Assembly: GCA_964646605.1 (NCBI GenBank)
Contig: CAZYEX010000081.1
Location: forward strand, 1-18,969
Source of the DNA: SBAX01 sp964646605
Lineage (GTDB): Bacteria; Planctomycetota; Phycisphaerae; UBA1845
Reading direction: 5' to 3'
Length of the DNA: 18,969 bases
Position numbers and translations under genes: made by a program. The notes beneath the pieces were generated by a model, which was given only the letters and a program-made list of their open reading frames with translations, searched no databases and was not told the DNA's origin. Below, piece by piece: positions 7,180 to 17,444 of the stretch. Position 1 is the first letter of the stretch, and each line of letters begins with the position of its first letter.

Positions 7180-7869
7180 ATGTGTGACACGATGGTCATT
7201 GCCCTCTTGTTGGCAATGTGCGGATGTTCCCCTTCTGTCGTTTCACAAATCCGGAGCCCGCAAAGGCCGCCGGACGCCTCCCTGACGAAATGGACCGTTC
7301 GTCAGGACGTGCAGGTGGAGGCCCCGCCGATTCGATTCGCGTTCGCAACCCCGTTGGAACATTACGCGGGCGAGATTCGGCGCGCGGGCGGCGAGCTGCA
7401 CCTTCGCAAGGACCTCTCCCTTGCCGACGCCCAGGGGAGTTTCTCCGTGGACATCTTCGCGCTCACCATGGGAGAACCGGACCTCGACGAGAACGTGCGC
7501 AACAACGTCGAGTTGCTCGCAGGTAAGAAGTTCCCGATCTCGCGCTTTACTCTCCGCCGGATTTCCTCGGATCGTGAGCGTCTCACACCGGGCGACTCGA
7601 TCGCGGCCACGCTGATTGGAGATTTCGAACTCAAAGGAGTCCGCATCCCCCTAGCTGCTTCGGCCGTCCTCGAATTGCGAACAGAGAATGCTGGCCCCTC
7701 GACGCTCAGTCTGACCGGCTCCTTTACCATCGAGAGCCTGCGCGAGACCTTCCACATCCTCGGCCCGAGCGGCGAGGATGAGCCCGCGGGCAACCGTTTG
7801 ACGGTCGAGTTCCATTTCGTGCTTGTTCCCGGCGAGAGCGTGGAATCCACGACAACCGCGACTCAGTGA
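7180..7869 (+). CDS. YceI-family putative lipoprotein
   Basis: This 229-aa protein begins with a short hydrophobic leader and LLAMC14GC16, a plausible but atypical lipobox, so it is probably exported and lipid-anchored. The mature part matches the YceI lipocalin-like fold: SFSVDIFALTM (87-97), a conserved segment DENVRNNVELLAGKKFPISR (103-122), GDFELKGVRIPL (147-158) and the closing strand LTVEFHFVLV. YceI proteins bind isoprenoid-like lipids in the periplasm; the ligand here is unknown. ATG 7180 is chosen because the export signal starts there; upstream ATGs in the frame would run through the divergent gamma-CA gene. Its stop overlaps the stop of the convergent CPBP protease gene by 7 bp. 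Confidence 0.82.
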   Translation: MCDTMVIALLLAMCGCSPSVVSQIRSPQRPPDASLTKWTVRQDVQVEAPPIRFAFATPLEHYAGEIRRAGGELHLRKDLSLADAQGSFSVDIFALTMGEPDLDENVRNNVELLAGKKFPISRFTLRRISSDRERLTPGDSIAATLIGDFELKGVRIPLAASAVLELRTENAGPSTLSLTGSFTIESLRETFHILGPSGEDEPAGNRLTVEFHFVLVPGESVESTTTATQ

Positions 7870-8591
7870 AGGGCGTCCCGCGCCGAGGTCAGCACCCCCG
7901 CGAGGACCAGCACGACGTTGTACGTGGCATGACACCCGGCGGCCGGTCCGTATCCGCGATACCAGAAAATCGCCGCCAAATAGACGCCCGCCGTGGTCCG
8001 GAAGATGAATCGGATCGGCTCGAACGGTTCCATGCCGATCGGGCGATGATGATGCGCGGCAAACGCAAGCGACGAAAGTGCCACCGCCGCCACCGCGACC
8101 GCTCCGCGATCCAGGTGCAGCAGGTCCGAGGCGATCATCACCATCAACGAAATGATGATCAGGCGAAAGACCAGTTCCTCATAAATGCCCGCCCCGATGC
8201 CGAGGGCAATCCGATCCACCGTCCAACTCCATCCCGCATCGGGCATGAGCGGCACGGCCCAGTTCAGCAGCAGCAACGGGACGCAGAGCGCCACGGACTC
8301 CACGTACATCCAACCCACCTGCTTCCAGTGAACTTGCCAGCGCTCGCCCGAGGCGGCGTGCGTGGCCAGAAGGATGACGACGACGGCCAGTCCCGGGGCC
8401 CACATCCCCACCTGCCCGAACAGTTGGAAGAAACGCCGCAGAAAGTCGAAAGCGATCACCCGGTCCTGGCGGGCAAGGGAGGCGATCTCATAGAAAAGAA
8501 TCAGAGGCAGCAGAAAGACCAGCGCATCCAACGGCCGGGCGAGCGTCCCTCGCCGAGCGCGTCGCTTGGTTTTCGATTGAGCCTTCGCCAT
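7863..8591 (-). CDS. CPBP-family intramembrane metalloprotease
   Basis: This 242-aa polytopic membrane protein has hydrophobic segments at about 22-40, 62-80, 97-113, 128-155, 163-180 and 220-235. The CPBP (CAAX protease and bacteriocin-processing) signature is present: E138-E139 and R143 in YEELVFR, then FAAHHH (177-182) and a later GCHATYNV (219-226). These supply the Glu and His residues expected of an Rce1-type active site. The N-terminus is strongly basic (KAQSKTKRRARRG), consistent with a cytoplasmic start. Family members process prenylated proteins, bacteriocins or anti-sigma factors; the substrate here is unknown. The gene is divergent from the DNA glycosylase gene at 8654. Confidence 0.87.
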   Translation of the reverse strand: MAKAQSKTKRRARRGTLARPLDALVFLLPLILFYEIASLARQDRVIAFDFLRRFFQLFGQVGMWAPGLAVVVILLATHAASGERWQVHWKQVGWMYVESVALCVPLLLLNWAVPLMPDAGWSWTVDRIALGIGAGIYEELVFRLIIISLMVMIASDLLHLDRGAVAVAAVALSSLAFAAHHHRPIGMEPFEPIRFIFRTTAGVYLAAIFWYRGYGPAAGCHATYNVVLVLAGVLTSARDALH

Positions 8592-8653
8592 CCTTCCCCT
8601 ATGGTGACCACCGCGAGGCGCTTGGCAAGGCGCCGATCGAAAAGAGGTGATGT

Positions 8654-9319
8654 GTGCGAGCGGGAGCGGGAAAGACGATCCTCGACATCTACCATCGACT
8701 GCACGCCGCGTACGGCCCCCAGCGCTGGTGGCCGGCGAGAACCAAGACCGAGATCGTCGTCGGCGCCATCCTCACCCAAAACACGGCGTGGACCAACGTG
8801 AAACGCGCCATCGCTAACCTCCGCCATGCGAAGGCGCTCTCGTTCCGGGTTCTGCGTGACCTTCCCGAGCGCCGACTTGCGGAACTGATCCGCCCTTCGG
8901 GGACGTACCAGGTCAAGGCGGCGCGTCTCAAGGACCTGGTCAACCATCTTTGGGAACACCACGACGGCTCCCTCTCCTCCTTACTCGAAGGGGAGCTCGA
9001 CAGCGTCCGCCAGCGCCTGCTCTCCATCCACGGCATTGGACCGGAGACCGCCGACGCGATTCTCCTTTACGCCGGCCATCGCCCGACCTTCGTCATCGAC
9101 GCTTACACCCGCCGCATCCTCCGCCGCCACCACGTCCCCCAGGCCGAGGCCGACTATGACACGCTGCGGCACCTGTTCCAGAGCGTCCTTCCGCCCGATC
9201 CGAAACTGTACAACCAGTACCACGCCGTCCTGGTCCAACTCGGCAAAAACCACTGCCGCCGCCGAGCCATCTGCGAAAACTGCCCCCTCGCCGACCTGCC
9301 CCACGACGCCGACCTCTAG
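8654..9319 (+). CDS. Endonuclease III-like HhH-GPD DNA glycosylase
   Basis: This 221-aa base-excision repair protein has a helix-hairpin-helix in IHGIGPETADAILLYA (125-140) and the catalytic Asp149 in FVIDAYTRR. In E. coli Nth a Lys in the hairpin makes the enzyme a bifunctional glycosylase/AP lyase. Here the hairpin reads GPETAD without that Lys, which suggests a monofunctional glycosylase such as the MagIII 3-methyladenine group. The C-terminal Cys cluster is C201-x5-C207-x2-C210 and then PLADLPHDADL, so the usual fourth Fe-S Cys is missing. Start GTG 8654 is supported by AAAGAGG at 8641-8647, 6 bp away. A long hairpin follows the stop. Confidence 0.85.
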   Translation: MRAGAGKTILDIYHRLHAAYGPQRWWPARTKTEIVVGAILTQNTAWTNVKRAIANLRHAKALSFRVLRDLPERRLAELIRPSGTYQVKAARLKDLVNHLWEHHDGSLSSLLEGELDSVRQRLLSIHGIGPETADAILLYAGHRPTFVIDAYTRRILRRHHVPQAEADYDTLRHLFQSVLPPDPKLYNQYHAVLVQLGKNHCRRRAICENCPLADLPHDADL

Positions 9320-9335
9320 CAGCCCGTTGAGGCCC

Positions 9336-9401
9336 TGTAGCGCCGCCCCTTGTGGGCAGCGCGGGCCGTGTACTGCACCACCCACCAGGGGTGGCGCTAC
9401 A
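9336..9401. repeat. Long inverted repeat with 21-bp arms
   Basis: Arms 9336-9356 and 9381-9401 are reverse complements at 19 of 21 positions, with a 24-bp loop. The outer ends read TGTAGCGCC and GGCGCTACA. The loop can pair further (CAG 9357-9359 with CTG 9373-9375). It begins 16 bp after the glycosylase stop. It may end transcription, though no T-run follows, or be a small dispersed palindromic (REP-like) element. A miniature mobile element is also possible. Confidence 0.6.
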
Positions 9402-9620
9402 TGAAAACAAGGATGGTCCGTGTTTCCCAACGAGCCGGTCCAGTCTCGAACCCAGCCGGCCCTTGGTGACCGCCAGGGGTTGGGGGAAACTGGAATTGCG
9501 AATAGCGAAGATCGAATTCGAAGGCAACGCCCGGTTCTAAGAGCCGCCCCGTTCGGCGAGGGCCGGGCAGCCATTACCACCCCGACTTGAACGCTGGGGC
9601 CGGTTGTCCGGACGTGGTAC

Positions 9621-9649
9621 TTGACAACCGCCCGCTAAGTGGGTAGAAC
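9621..9649 (+). promoter_or_regulatory. Sigma70-like promoter for the propeller/protease gene
   Basis: A perfect TTGACA (9621-9626), a 17-bp spacer and TAGAAC (9644-9649, four of six matches) lie 71 bp before ATG 9721. The leader contains GAGAAGGA (9711-9718) just before the start. It is one of the two best promoter matches in the window. Confidence 0.6.
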
Positions 9650-9720
9650 GGTTTACGGTCGGTGTCGCGGTCGTTCGCGGCGACGGCCGAGAGCGTCCTT
9701 TCGCCTCGCGGAGAAGGATC

Positions 9721-12372
9721 ATGTTCGTCAGAATCGCAGGGATCGTGTCCTTGTTGAGTTTCGTTTCGTTAGCCCAGGGCCAGAGGATTTACTTCGCGGA
9801 AAAGGACCAAAAAATCTACCGCGCCGATCCCGACGGCTCGAACATCCAAGTGGCCGTCGACTTCTCCCCTGGCGGGCTGCACGCAATTGCCCTCGACGTG
9901 GACCGCGGGGGGGTTTTCTGGACGTCGGGCGGAGCCGACATCTACCGCGCCAACCTGGACGGGACCGGCAAGGAACTCTGGCTGACGAGTCCAACTCCTT
10001 CGGGCATCGCGGTGGACCCCATCGACGGATGGGTGTTTTGGGGTGTTGATTTCGATTTTACAACTGAGATTCGACGGGCCGACCGTGACGGGTCCTTCGT
10101 CGAAACGATTTACATCCCAGAAAACATAAGCGCACCGGAGCGACTTGTGGTCGATCCGCTCGGGCGCAAGCTCTATTGGACCGAATCGGATTTCGGCGAG
10201 GTGCGTCGCTCGAACCTCGATGGAACGCAAGTGGAGCTCCTAATTACCGTGCCGAGTTCATTGGAGACTTGGGGCATCGCGTTGGACCCCATTCGACGGA
10301 AGCTCTACTGGAGTGTTACCGCCGCTCTGTCTGATTCGATCCCAGGAAAAATACAGCGCGCCAACCTGGATGGAAGCGATGTTGAGGATTTGTTCACGCT
10401 TGCCCCGATTGTGTTGTCCGAAGTGGCCATCGATCCCTATCTCGAGAAAATCTACTGGACCGATTCCTTCACCATCCGCCGTGCCAACCTCGATGGCACG
10501 GGCATCGAGGACATAATCCCCACTACTCTGGAATACGCCGGGGCGATCGCAATCGAACGCGGTCGACCAATCCCAGCCGCGTCGCAATGGGGTCTGGTCA
10601 TTCTTCTGCTCGGGTTGCTGTCCGCCGGAACACTCCTCCTGCGCTGCAGGGTCATGGCGTTGGGAGGTCCAAAGAGGTGGATTCGCGCGCTCGTCTTCGT
10701 GGGCCTTCTCGTTTCAGGCTCGCGGTCCGCTTTCGCCGACTGGCAGGACGAGCCGGAGTTCCCGATCGTACTCGCGCCGTGCAACATCGCATCGGACGTC
10801 TTGTACCCACCACCGTCCGGAACCGACCCGGTCCTCCTTTGGTCCGCATTGCTGCAATGCGCGGAGTCCGATTCGCCCTGGGTGCGGTTCCATTTCCAGT
10901 TCGCCGTGCTCGGTGGGTCGCCAGCCGCCGGGAACGGGTCGTTTCTGCGTCTCACTTCCCTGGCTGACGGTGCGGTCCAGATCCACGATGCAGTCTCGCT
11001 CCCGAAGTGGAACAAAAGTACCGCGTACTTTGCGGGCCACCTCGTCCGCGTGGAGCTGTTCGCCTACCCGGGAACCGGCGGGAACGATATCAAGCTCGAC
11101 CGCGTCCTGTATCCTGCTTACGGTCCTAACTGCGCCGAGATCCCCGCGGGCACGTGTGGAGCTGCGGACGATCGCGTTCCCTCGGCCGATGCTCGCGCGG
11201 CGCGCTTCCGCATCCCCCAGAACTGCTTGGACTTCCCCAGCGAAACGTGGTGCAGCAGTTTTCTGATCGCCAACGGAGCGAACTGGTTCCTCGCGGCGGC
11301 GCATTGTTGTGATAACGTGTTCCTCGGATGCGGTCTTTTCCCACCCCTGGTCGAGTTCGGGGTTCCGACGGCACAAGAAGCGTCCTACATGGCCCCGGCG
11401 CCTCCCGAGCGTCAGTTCCCGGTCTCGACTGACTCGATTGAGTATCCCGCCCTCCACGCGTTGGGCAACGATTGGTGTTTCTTTGGAGCGCATCGAAACA
11501 GCAACACGAATTTAACTCCCGTTCAGTCTCAAGGTGCCACGTATCGGCTGCCCACTGCGCTTCCACCGGCCAACGGAAGCACGCTGCGGGTCACTGGATA
11601 TGGCGTCGATCTCAACCCGTACACTCATTGCGGAATACAACAGACCGCGACGGGCGCTTACACGGTTCTGGACGGAACGAAGGTTTACTACACCGTGGAC
11701 GCTCAGACTCGCAACTCCGGGTCGCCGGTGGAGAGCGTGTGCGGGGCGGTCTACGCCATCCTGACCAACGGAGAATGCGGACTTCCCACCGGCGCCAACA
11801 TTGGGACGGCCGTGACACATCCGGACCTTCAAGATGCCCTCACTCCCGGTGGGACCCTCGAACCGACTGACGTCGCCGCGGACTGCAATGGAAACGGAAT
11901 CAAGGACTGGTGCGACGTGTCGTGCGGTCCGCCGGGCGGAGCCTGTCAGGTCTCCGGGTGCGGCGGCAGCGCGAACTGTAACGCCAATCTGATCCCCGAC
12001 GAATGCGAACCCGACGTTGATTGCAACGTCAACAGCGTGCGCGACAGTTGTGAGGTCGGGTCGCCAACCGTGCCCGACTGCAACGGCAACGGCGTACCGG
12101 ACAGCTGCGATCTTGCAACCGAATTCAGCGCCGACGGCAACTGCAACCAGATTCCCGACGAATGCGATATCTGTGTGGGCACCGAAACGGACACGAACAA
12201 CAATTGGGTTCCCGACGCGTACCGCGCTTGCTGCCGACCCGCGCCGTGGGACGATTGCGTTCTCACCACCCAACCGTGCTGCCAATCGCAGGGAGGGACC
12301 TTCAAACCCAGCAGCGTGAAATGCACCGTCTTCACCTGCGGCGCGCCCAACGGCCCCAGCGGCGGAGGATAG
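9721..12372 (+). CDS. Tandem exported protein: YWTD propeller with CTERM, then serine protease
   Basis: One 883-codon frame carries what looks like two complete exported proteins. Part 1: signal peptide 1-20, then a beta-propeller of LDL-receptor YWTD type (FWTS 67, FWGV 106, LYWTE 151, LYWS 195, IYWTD 244, alternating with RANLDGT-like turns), then a CTERM-type sorting signal at 284-310 (IPAASQWG, membrane helix, RCR). Part 2 starts at once with Met312 (ATG 10654), basic GPKRWIR, a hydrophobic stretch and AFA-D340, a normal signal peptide. It continues as a trypsin-like protease with His528 in LAAAHC, probable Asp584 in GNDWC and Ser666 in RNSGSP, followed by Cys/Asp repeats (DCNGNGVPDSC, 786-796). 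No stop separates the parts. The protein may be a cleaved polyprotein, two genes with re-initiation at 10654, or a fusion by stop loss. Confidence 0.8.
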   Translation: MFVRIAGIVSLLSFVSLAQGQRIYFAEKDQKIYRADPDGSNIQVAVDFSPGGLHAIALDVDRGGVFWTSGGADIYRANLDGTGKELWLTSPTPSGIAVDPIDGWVFWGVDFDFTTEIRRADRDGSFVETIYIPENISAPERLVVDPLGRKLYWTESDFGEVRRSNLDGTQVELLITVPSSLETWGIALDPIRRKLYWSVTAALSDSIPGKIQRANLDGSDVEDLFTLAPIVLSEVAIDPYLEKIYWTDSFTIRRANLDGTGIEDIIPTTLEYAGAIAIERGRPIPAASQWGLVILLLGLLSAGTLLLRCRVMALGGPKRWIRALVFVGLLVSGSRSAFADWQDEPEFPIVLAPCNIASDVLYPPPSGTDPVLLWSALLQCAESDSPWVRFHFQFAVLGGSPAAGNGSFLRLTSLADGAVQIHDAVSLPKWNKSTAYFAGHLVRVELFAYPGTGGNDIKLDRVLYPAYGPNCAEIPAGTCGAADDRVPSADARAARFRIPQNCLDFPSETWCSSFLIANGANWFLAAAHCCDNVFLGCGLFPPLVEFGVPTAQEASYMAPAPPERQFPVSTDSIEYPALHALGNDWCFFGAHRNSNTNLTPVQSQGATYRLPTALPPANGSTLRVTGYGVDLNPYTHCGIQQTATGAYTVLDGTKVYYTVDAQTRNSGSPVESVCGAVYAILTNGECGLPTGANIGTAVTHPDLQDALTPGGTLEPTDVAADCNGNGIKDWCDVSCGPPGGACQVSGCGGSANCNANLIPDECEPDVDCNVNSVRDSCEVGSPTVPDCNGNGVPDSCDLATEFSADGNCNQIPDECDICVGTETDTNNNWVPDAYRACCRPAPWDDCVLTTQPCCQSQGGTFKPSSVKCTVFTCGAPNGPSGGG

Positions 12373-12392
12373 TAGCGGCGAGGCGTTAGCGG

Positions 12393-12408
12393 GCTTGGGT
12401 TGCCAAGC
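12393..12408 (+). terminator. Small hairpin after the propeller/protease gene
   Basis: GCTTGG and CCAAGC form a perfect 6-bp stem around a GTTG loop, 20 bp after the stop. A G-run, not a T-run, follows, so it is not a classical intrinsic terminator. It is at most a weak or factor-assisted stop. Confidence 0.22.
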
Positions 12409-12492
12409 GGGGGGGTCGAGATTACGCTGGACCCATGACCAGACCGTCCCCAATGCGGGGTCGGCGTGTTCGAACCGAATAGGAGAATCTCG

Positions 12493-12696
12493 ATGAAGCG
12501 CAGTTGGATCCGAAAAATATCGACCTTGGCCGTGGGGTTGGTGGCCGTGATCGCTTTCGCCACCACCAACGTCGGTTGTGCAAGCAAGAACTGTGGCGCC
12601 GGTTGTAGCAAACCCTGCTGCAAGAAGTGCCCAGCCGGTTGCGACAAGCCTTGCTGCAAGAAGGACGCCGCGAAGGCCGAACCCTACAGGCCGTAA
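12493..12696 (+). CDS. Small exported Cys-rich protein with a duplicated CC motif
   Basis: This 67-aa protein has a basic N-terminus, a hydrophobic helix (about 9-27) and NVGCASKN, a possible but non-canonical lipobox. The mature part is almost only Cys, Lys, Gly and Pro: CGAGCSKPCCKK is followed directly by CPAGCDKPCCKK. That is a 12-residue unit present twice, each copy with Cys at x, +4, +8 and +9. This arrangement suggests metal binding (metallothionein-like) or a disulfide-rich surface peptide; neither is shown. The start ATG 12493 is supported by AGGAG (12481-12485). It has its own ribosome binding site and lies 120 bp after the upstream gene, so co-transcription is uncertain. I do not recognise a named family. 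Confidence 0.65.
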   Translation: MKRSWIRKISTLAVGLVAVIAFATTNVGCASKNCGAGCSKPCCKKCPAGCDKPCCKKDAAKAEPYRP

Positions 12697-12812
12697 GGTC
12701 GGATCCGCATCGGATTTGAGAGTGCCACCCGGCGGCACGATCGTGTCGGCGCGACGTTCCACGAACGCCGCCCGCTCGATCCTGCCGCCGGGATTGTTGG
12801 AGGGTTTCCCCC

Positions 12813-13415
12813 GTGGGCGACACCGCCGGCGACCGCCTTGCCGAGGCTTTGCGGCGTATCAACGACTCCAACCGTGAGGACCCGCGCACCGAAACCATCG
12901 GCGGCCTCGCCGTCCCCAAGGAACTCGCCTTCGCCGACTGCGTGGAAAAGTGGGTTCGCCGACTCCTCGAGCACCCCTCCGACGAGCTGCGGCTCGCCGC
13001 CCGCGCCCACACCCTCCGTCGATGGATGATCCCGCGCGATCGTTACCCGAAGACGACCGCGGGCTACCATCAGTGGCGTCATGCACTCGCCCAGTTTCAT
13101 GCGGAACAGGCCGCGTCCATTCTCCGGGACGTCGGTTACGACGAACCCGTCCTGACTCGCCTCCGCGATCTGATCACCAAGAAAAACTGGATGAAAGACC
13201 CCGAAGGCCGCGCTCTGGAAGATGCCGACTGTTTGGCATTCTTGGAACTGAAACTGGCGAACTACCTTGACGAATGGGACGAGGAAAAAACCGTCGATAT
13301 ACTCCGCAAAACCTTGGGCAAGATGACGCCAAAGGCCCGCGAACTGGCCGCGAGTTTGCACTTGGACCCACGATGCGAGGCGCTTCTGCGGCAAGCCTCG
13401 TCGGACGTGCCCTAA
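12813..13415 (+). CDS. DUF4202 family protein
   Basis: This 200-aa soluble protein has the DUF4202 pattern: an N-terminal INDSNREDP segment, LAARAHTLRRWMIPRDRYP (61-79), GYHQWRHALAQFHAE (84-98), and LEDADCLAFLELKLANYL (134-151) followed by EKTVDILRKTLGKM. Length fits the family. The conserved His, Arg, Asp and Glu residues look like an enzyme's, but no reaction is known to me. Start GTG 12813 has GGAGGG at 12799-12804, 8 bp away. There is no signal peptide. The stop is 3 bp from the stop of the convergent beta-barrel gene. Confidence 0.82.
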   Translation: MGDTAGDRLAEALRRINDSNREDPRTETIGGLAVPKELAFADCVEKWVRRLLEHPSDELRLAARAHTLRRWMIPRDRYPKTTAGYHQWRHALAQFHAEQAASILRDVGYDEPVLTRLRDLITKKNWMKDPEGRALEDADCLAFLELKLANYLDEWDEEKTVDILRKTLGKMTPKARELAASLHLDPRCEALLRQASSDVP

Positions 13416-13418
13416 CGG

Positions 13419-14366
13419 CTACGGTGCGCTCGCCAAGAACGGATGCTCGATCGAGAGATAGAAGAACACGCCGTAGTCTGGGGCCGCCTCGGACAAGCCG
13501 ATCGGAAACGCCACGCCTGGTACGATCTGCAAATCCCCCGGAGCGTTGATCGCCCAACGAACGCCCGGCGAAATCACTACTTCCTCGACCCGATCGCGCC
13601 GCGCGTCGGGCCGGCGTCGCCGACCACGCGGTTGCCGCTCCTCCAATCCCTCGGAGGAGTTCCACGCGACCTCCAGCATCAGGTGGACCGTATCCGTGAC
13701 GGCGTAGATGCCGCTCGCCCCGACGTTGAAGCTCAACAGGTCTCGACTCTCCGCGCGGCGGCCATCCGAGAGCTTCAACACGACATCCGGATGGTAGGTC
13801 AGCCCGGCGTTGAAGTTTACGTAAGCGCGGTCGGAAATGGTCTTACTGACCGGAAGGTTGACTTGATACCCGACTTCGCCCGTGCCGAACCCGCGCTCGT
13901 CGTCTCCGCTGGGGAGGACCAGGCTCAAGCGCGGCGAGAAGGCGGGCGTCGCTCCTTCGTCCATCAGGGCCTGATAGCGGTAATTGATGAGAAAGTCGCC
14001 GATCCCGCTTTCGTTCTCCGCGTTCTCGTCGAGGAAGGAGTAGGGGACCGTGTACGAGAGCTGGTGCGTCTGCTCGAACACCGGCCATTCCTGGGTGAAC
14101 GAAAGGTCCCACGAGCGGCCGTTCGCCTCGCCGCGATGATCGGCCGCGAACCGCGCCGTCCAGATGTGCTGCACGACGCCGGCCTCCTGGTTGTACGCCT
14201 CCTCGACCAAGAACGAGTTGTCGCGAATCCCATCCACCGGCCGCGACGCTGTCGGTGTCGAGGCGCTCTCCTCGGGCCGATCCCCGCCCCAGGCCTCGCC
14301 GACCCCAAGCAGCCCCAACGTCCAAACCCACACCGCCCCAGGCCCAACGGCCATGTCCCTACGCAT
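13419..14366 (-). CDS. Outer-membrane beta-barrel protein (transporter-like)
   Basis: This 315-aa exported protein has a signal peptide at about 1-27 (hydrophobic AVWVWTLGLLGVGEAWG). Many alternating amphipathic strands follow, such as LSYTVPYSF, FLINYRYQAL, SPRLSLVLPSG and YVNFNAGLTYHP. The C-terminal strand FFYLSIEHPF is followed by LASAP. The pattern resembles the 'MetA pathway of phenol degradation' or generic outer-membrane transporter group. The substrate cannot be read. An unusually basic loop (about 243-260, RQPRGRRRRPDARRDR) lies between two late strands. ATG 14366 is chosen because GGGAGG lies just upstream and the export signal begins there; an upstream in-frame start at 14438 adds residues before the signal. 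A TTGACA promoter precedes it. Confidence 0.75.
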   Translation of the reverse strand: MRRDMAVGPGAVWVWTLGLLGVGEAWGGDRPEESASTPTASRPVDGIRDNSFLVEEAYNQEAGVVQHIWTARFAADHRGEANGRSWDLSFTQEWPVFEQTHQLSYTVPYSFLDENAENESGIGDFLINYRYQALMDEGATPAFSPRLSLVLPSGDDERGFGTGEVGYQVNLPVSKTISDRAYVNFNAGLTYHPDVVLKLSDGRRAESRDLLSFNVGASGIYAVTDTVHLMLEVAWNSSEGLEERQPRGRRRRPDARRDRVEEVVISPGVRWAINAPGDLQIVPGVAFPIGLSEAAPDYGVFFYLSIEHPFLASAP

Positions 14367-14410
14367 TTGCAACCTCCCGCCCGCAGGAAGCACCGCCCCG
14401 CGCGCCGCGT

Positions 14411-14439
14411 AGGGTAGCCAAGAGTTCGTCGTTGTCAAT
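14411..14439 (-). promoter_or_regulatory. Sigma70-like promoter for the beta-barrel gene
   Basis: On the minus strand a perfect TTGACA (14439-14434), a 17-bp spacer and TACCCT (14416-14411) precede ATG 14366, giving a leader of about 38 nt. The -10 matches three of six bases, including the first two and the last. The promoter lies between the barrel gene and the 3' end of the FG-GAP gene, so the barrel need not depend on read-through. Confidence 0.45.
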
Positions 14440-14543
14440 AAGAAAATTCGGCGGTACTAATTTTACGCTGCCTGCCAGCGGCCTGTCGGGAGCGGGCACG
14501 GGCGCAGGGCGGCAAAGGTATCCGCCTTCCCTGCATTGTGATC

Positions 14544-17219
<2,676 letters not shown>

Positions 17220-17293
17220 GTTCTTCCTTCTCCATCCACCGTCAGACACAACCGGAAAGGAATGGGCGAGCCTTCCGCCGCCAACCACGCCCC

Positions 17294-17323
17294 ACCGTAA
17301 CAACGCGGACGGTCCAGTTCAAG
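17294..17323 (-). promoter_or_regulatory. Candidate promoter for the FG-GAP protein gene
   Basis: On the minus strand TTGAAC (17323-17318), an 18-bp spacer and TACGGT (17299-17294) precede ATG 17219 by about 75 bp. The spacer is at the upper limit and the -10 is weak, so this is only a candidate. Confidence 0.25.
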
Positions 17324-17444
17324 CGAATAATCCGCCCGCCGGATGGGGAATGATGGGGCATCCTTCTCCAGAGACTGGAGGTCCCTGGTAACCACCGTTC
17401 GCCCTCCGGGCGAGAAGAAAAGGGAGGGCAATCCACCACCAGGG

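Larger units (their letters stand above)
9320..9720. other. Intergenic region with a long hairpin and a promoter
   Basis: About 400 bp lie between two plus-strand genes. They contain a large imperfect inverted repeat (9336-9401) and a strong promoter-like pair (9621-9649). The part between them, 9402-9620, shows no convincing gene. Confidence 0.6.

Noticed and set aside
7866..8801. A 311-codon open frame on the plus strand
   Set aside because: It is antisense to the CPBP protease and runs into the glycosylase gene. The protein is Arg/Pro/His-rich without any domain.
11512..12762. A 416-codon open frame on the minus strand
   Set aside because: It is antisense to the Cys/Asp-rich end of the propeller/protease gene and to the small Cys-rich gene. 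Its sequence shows no domain, and GC-rich coding DNA often opens such frames.
13443..14417. A 324-codon open frame on the plus strand
   Set aside because: It is antisense to the beta-barrel gene, which has a signal peptide, ribosome binding site and promoter. The plus frame shows no family features.
17366..17380. Hairpin CTCCAG-AGA-CTGGAG as a terminator
   Set aside because: The stem is only 6 bp, there is no T-run, and it lies upstream of the FG-GAP gene rather than after a gene.
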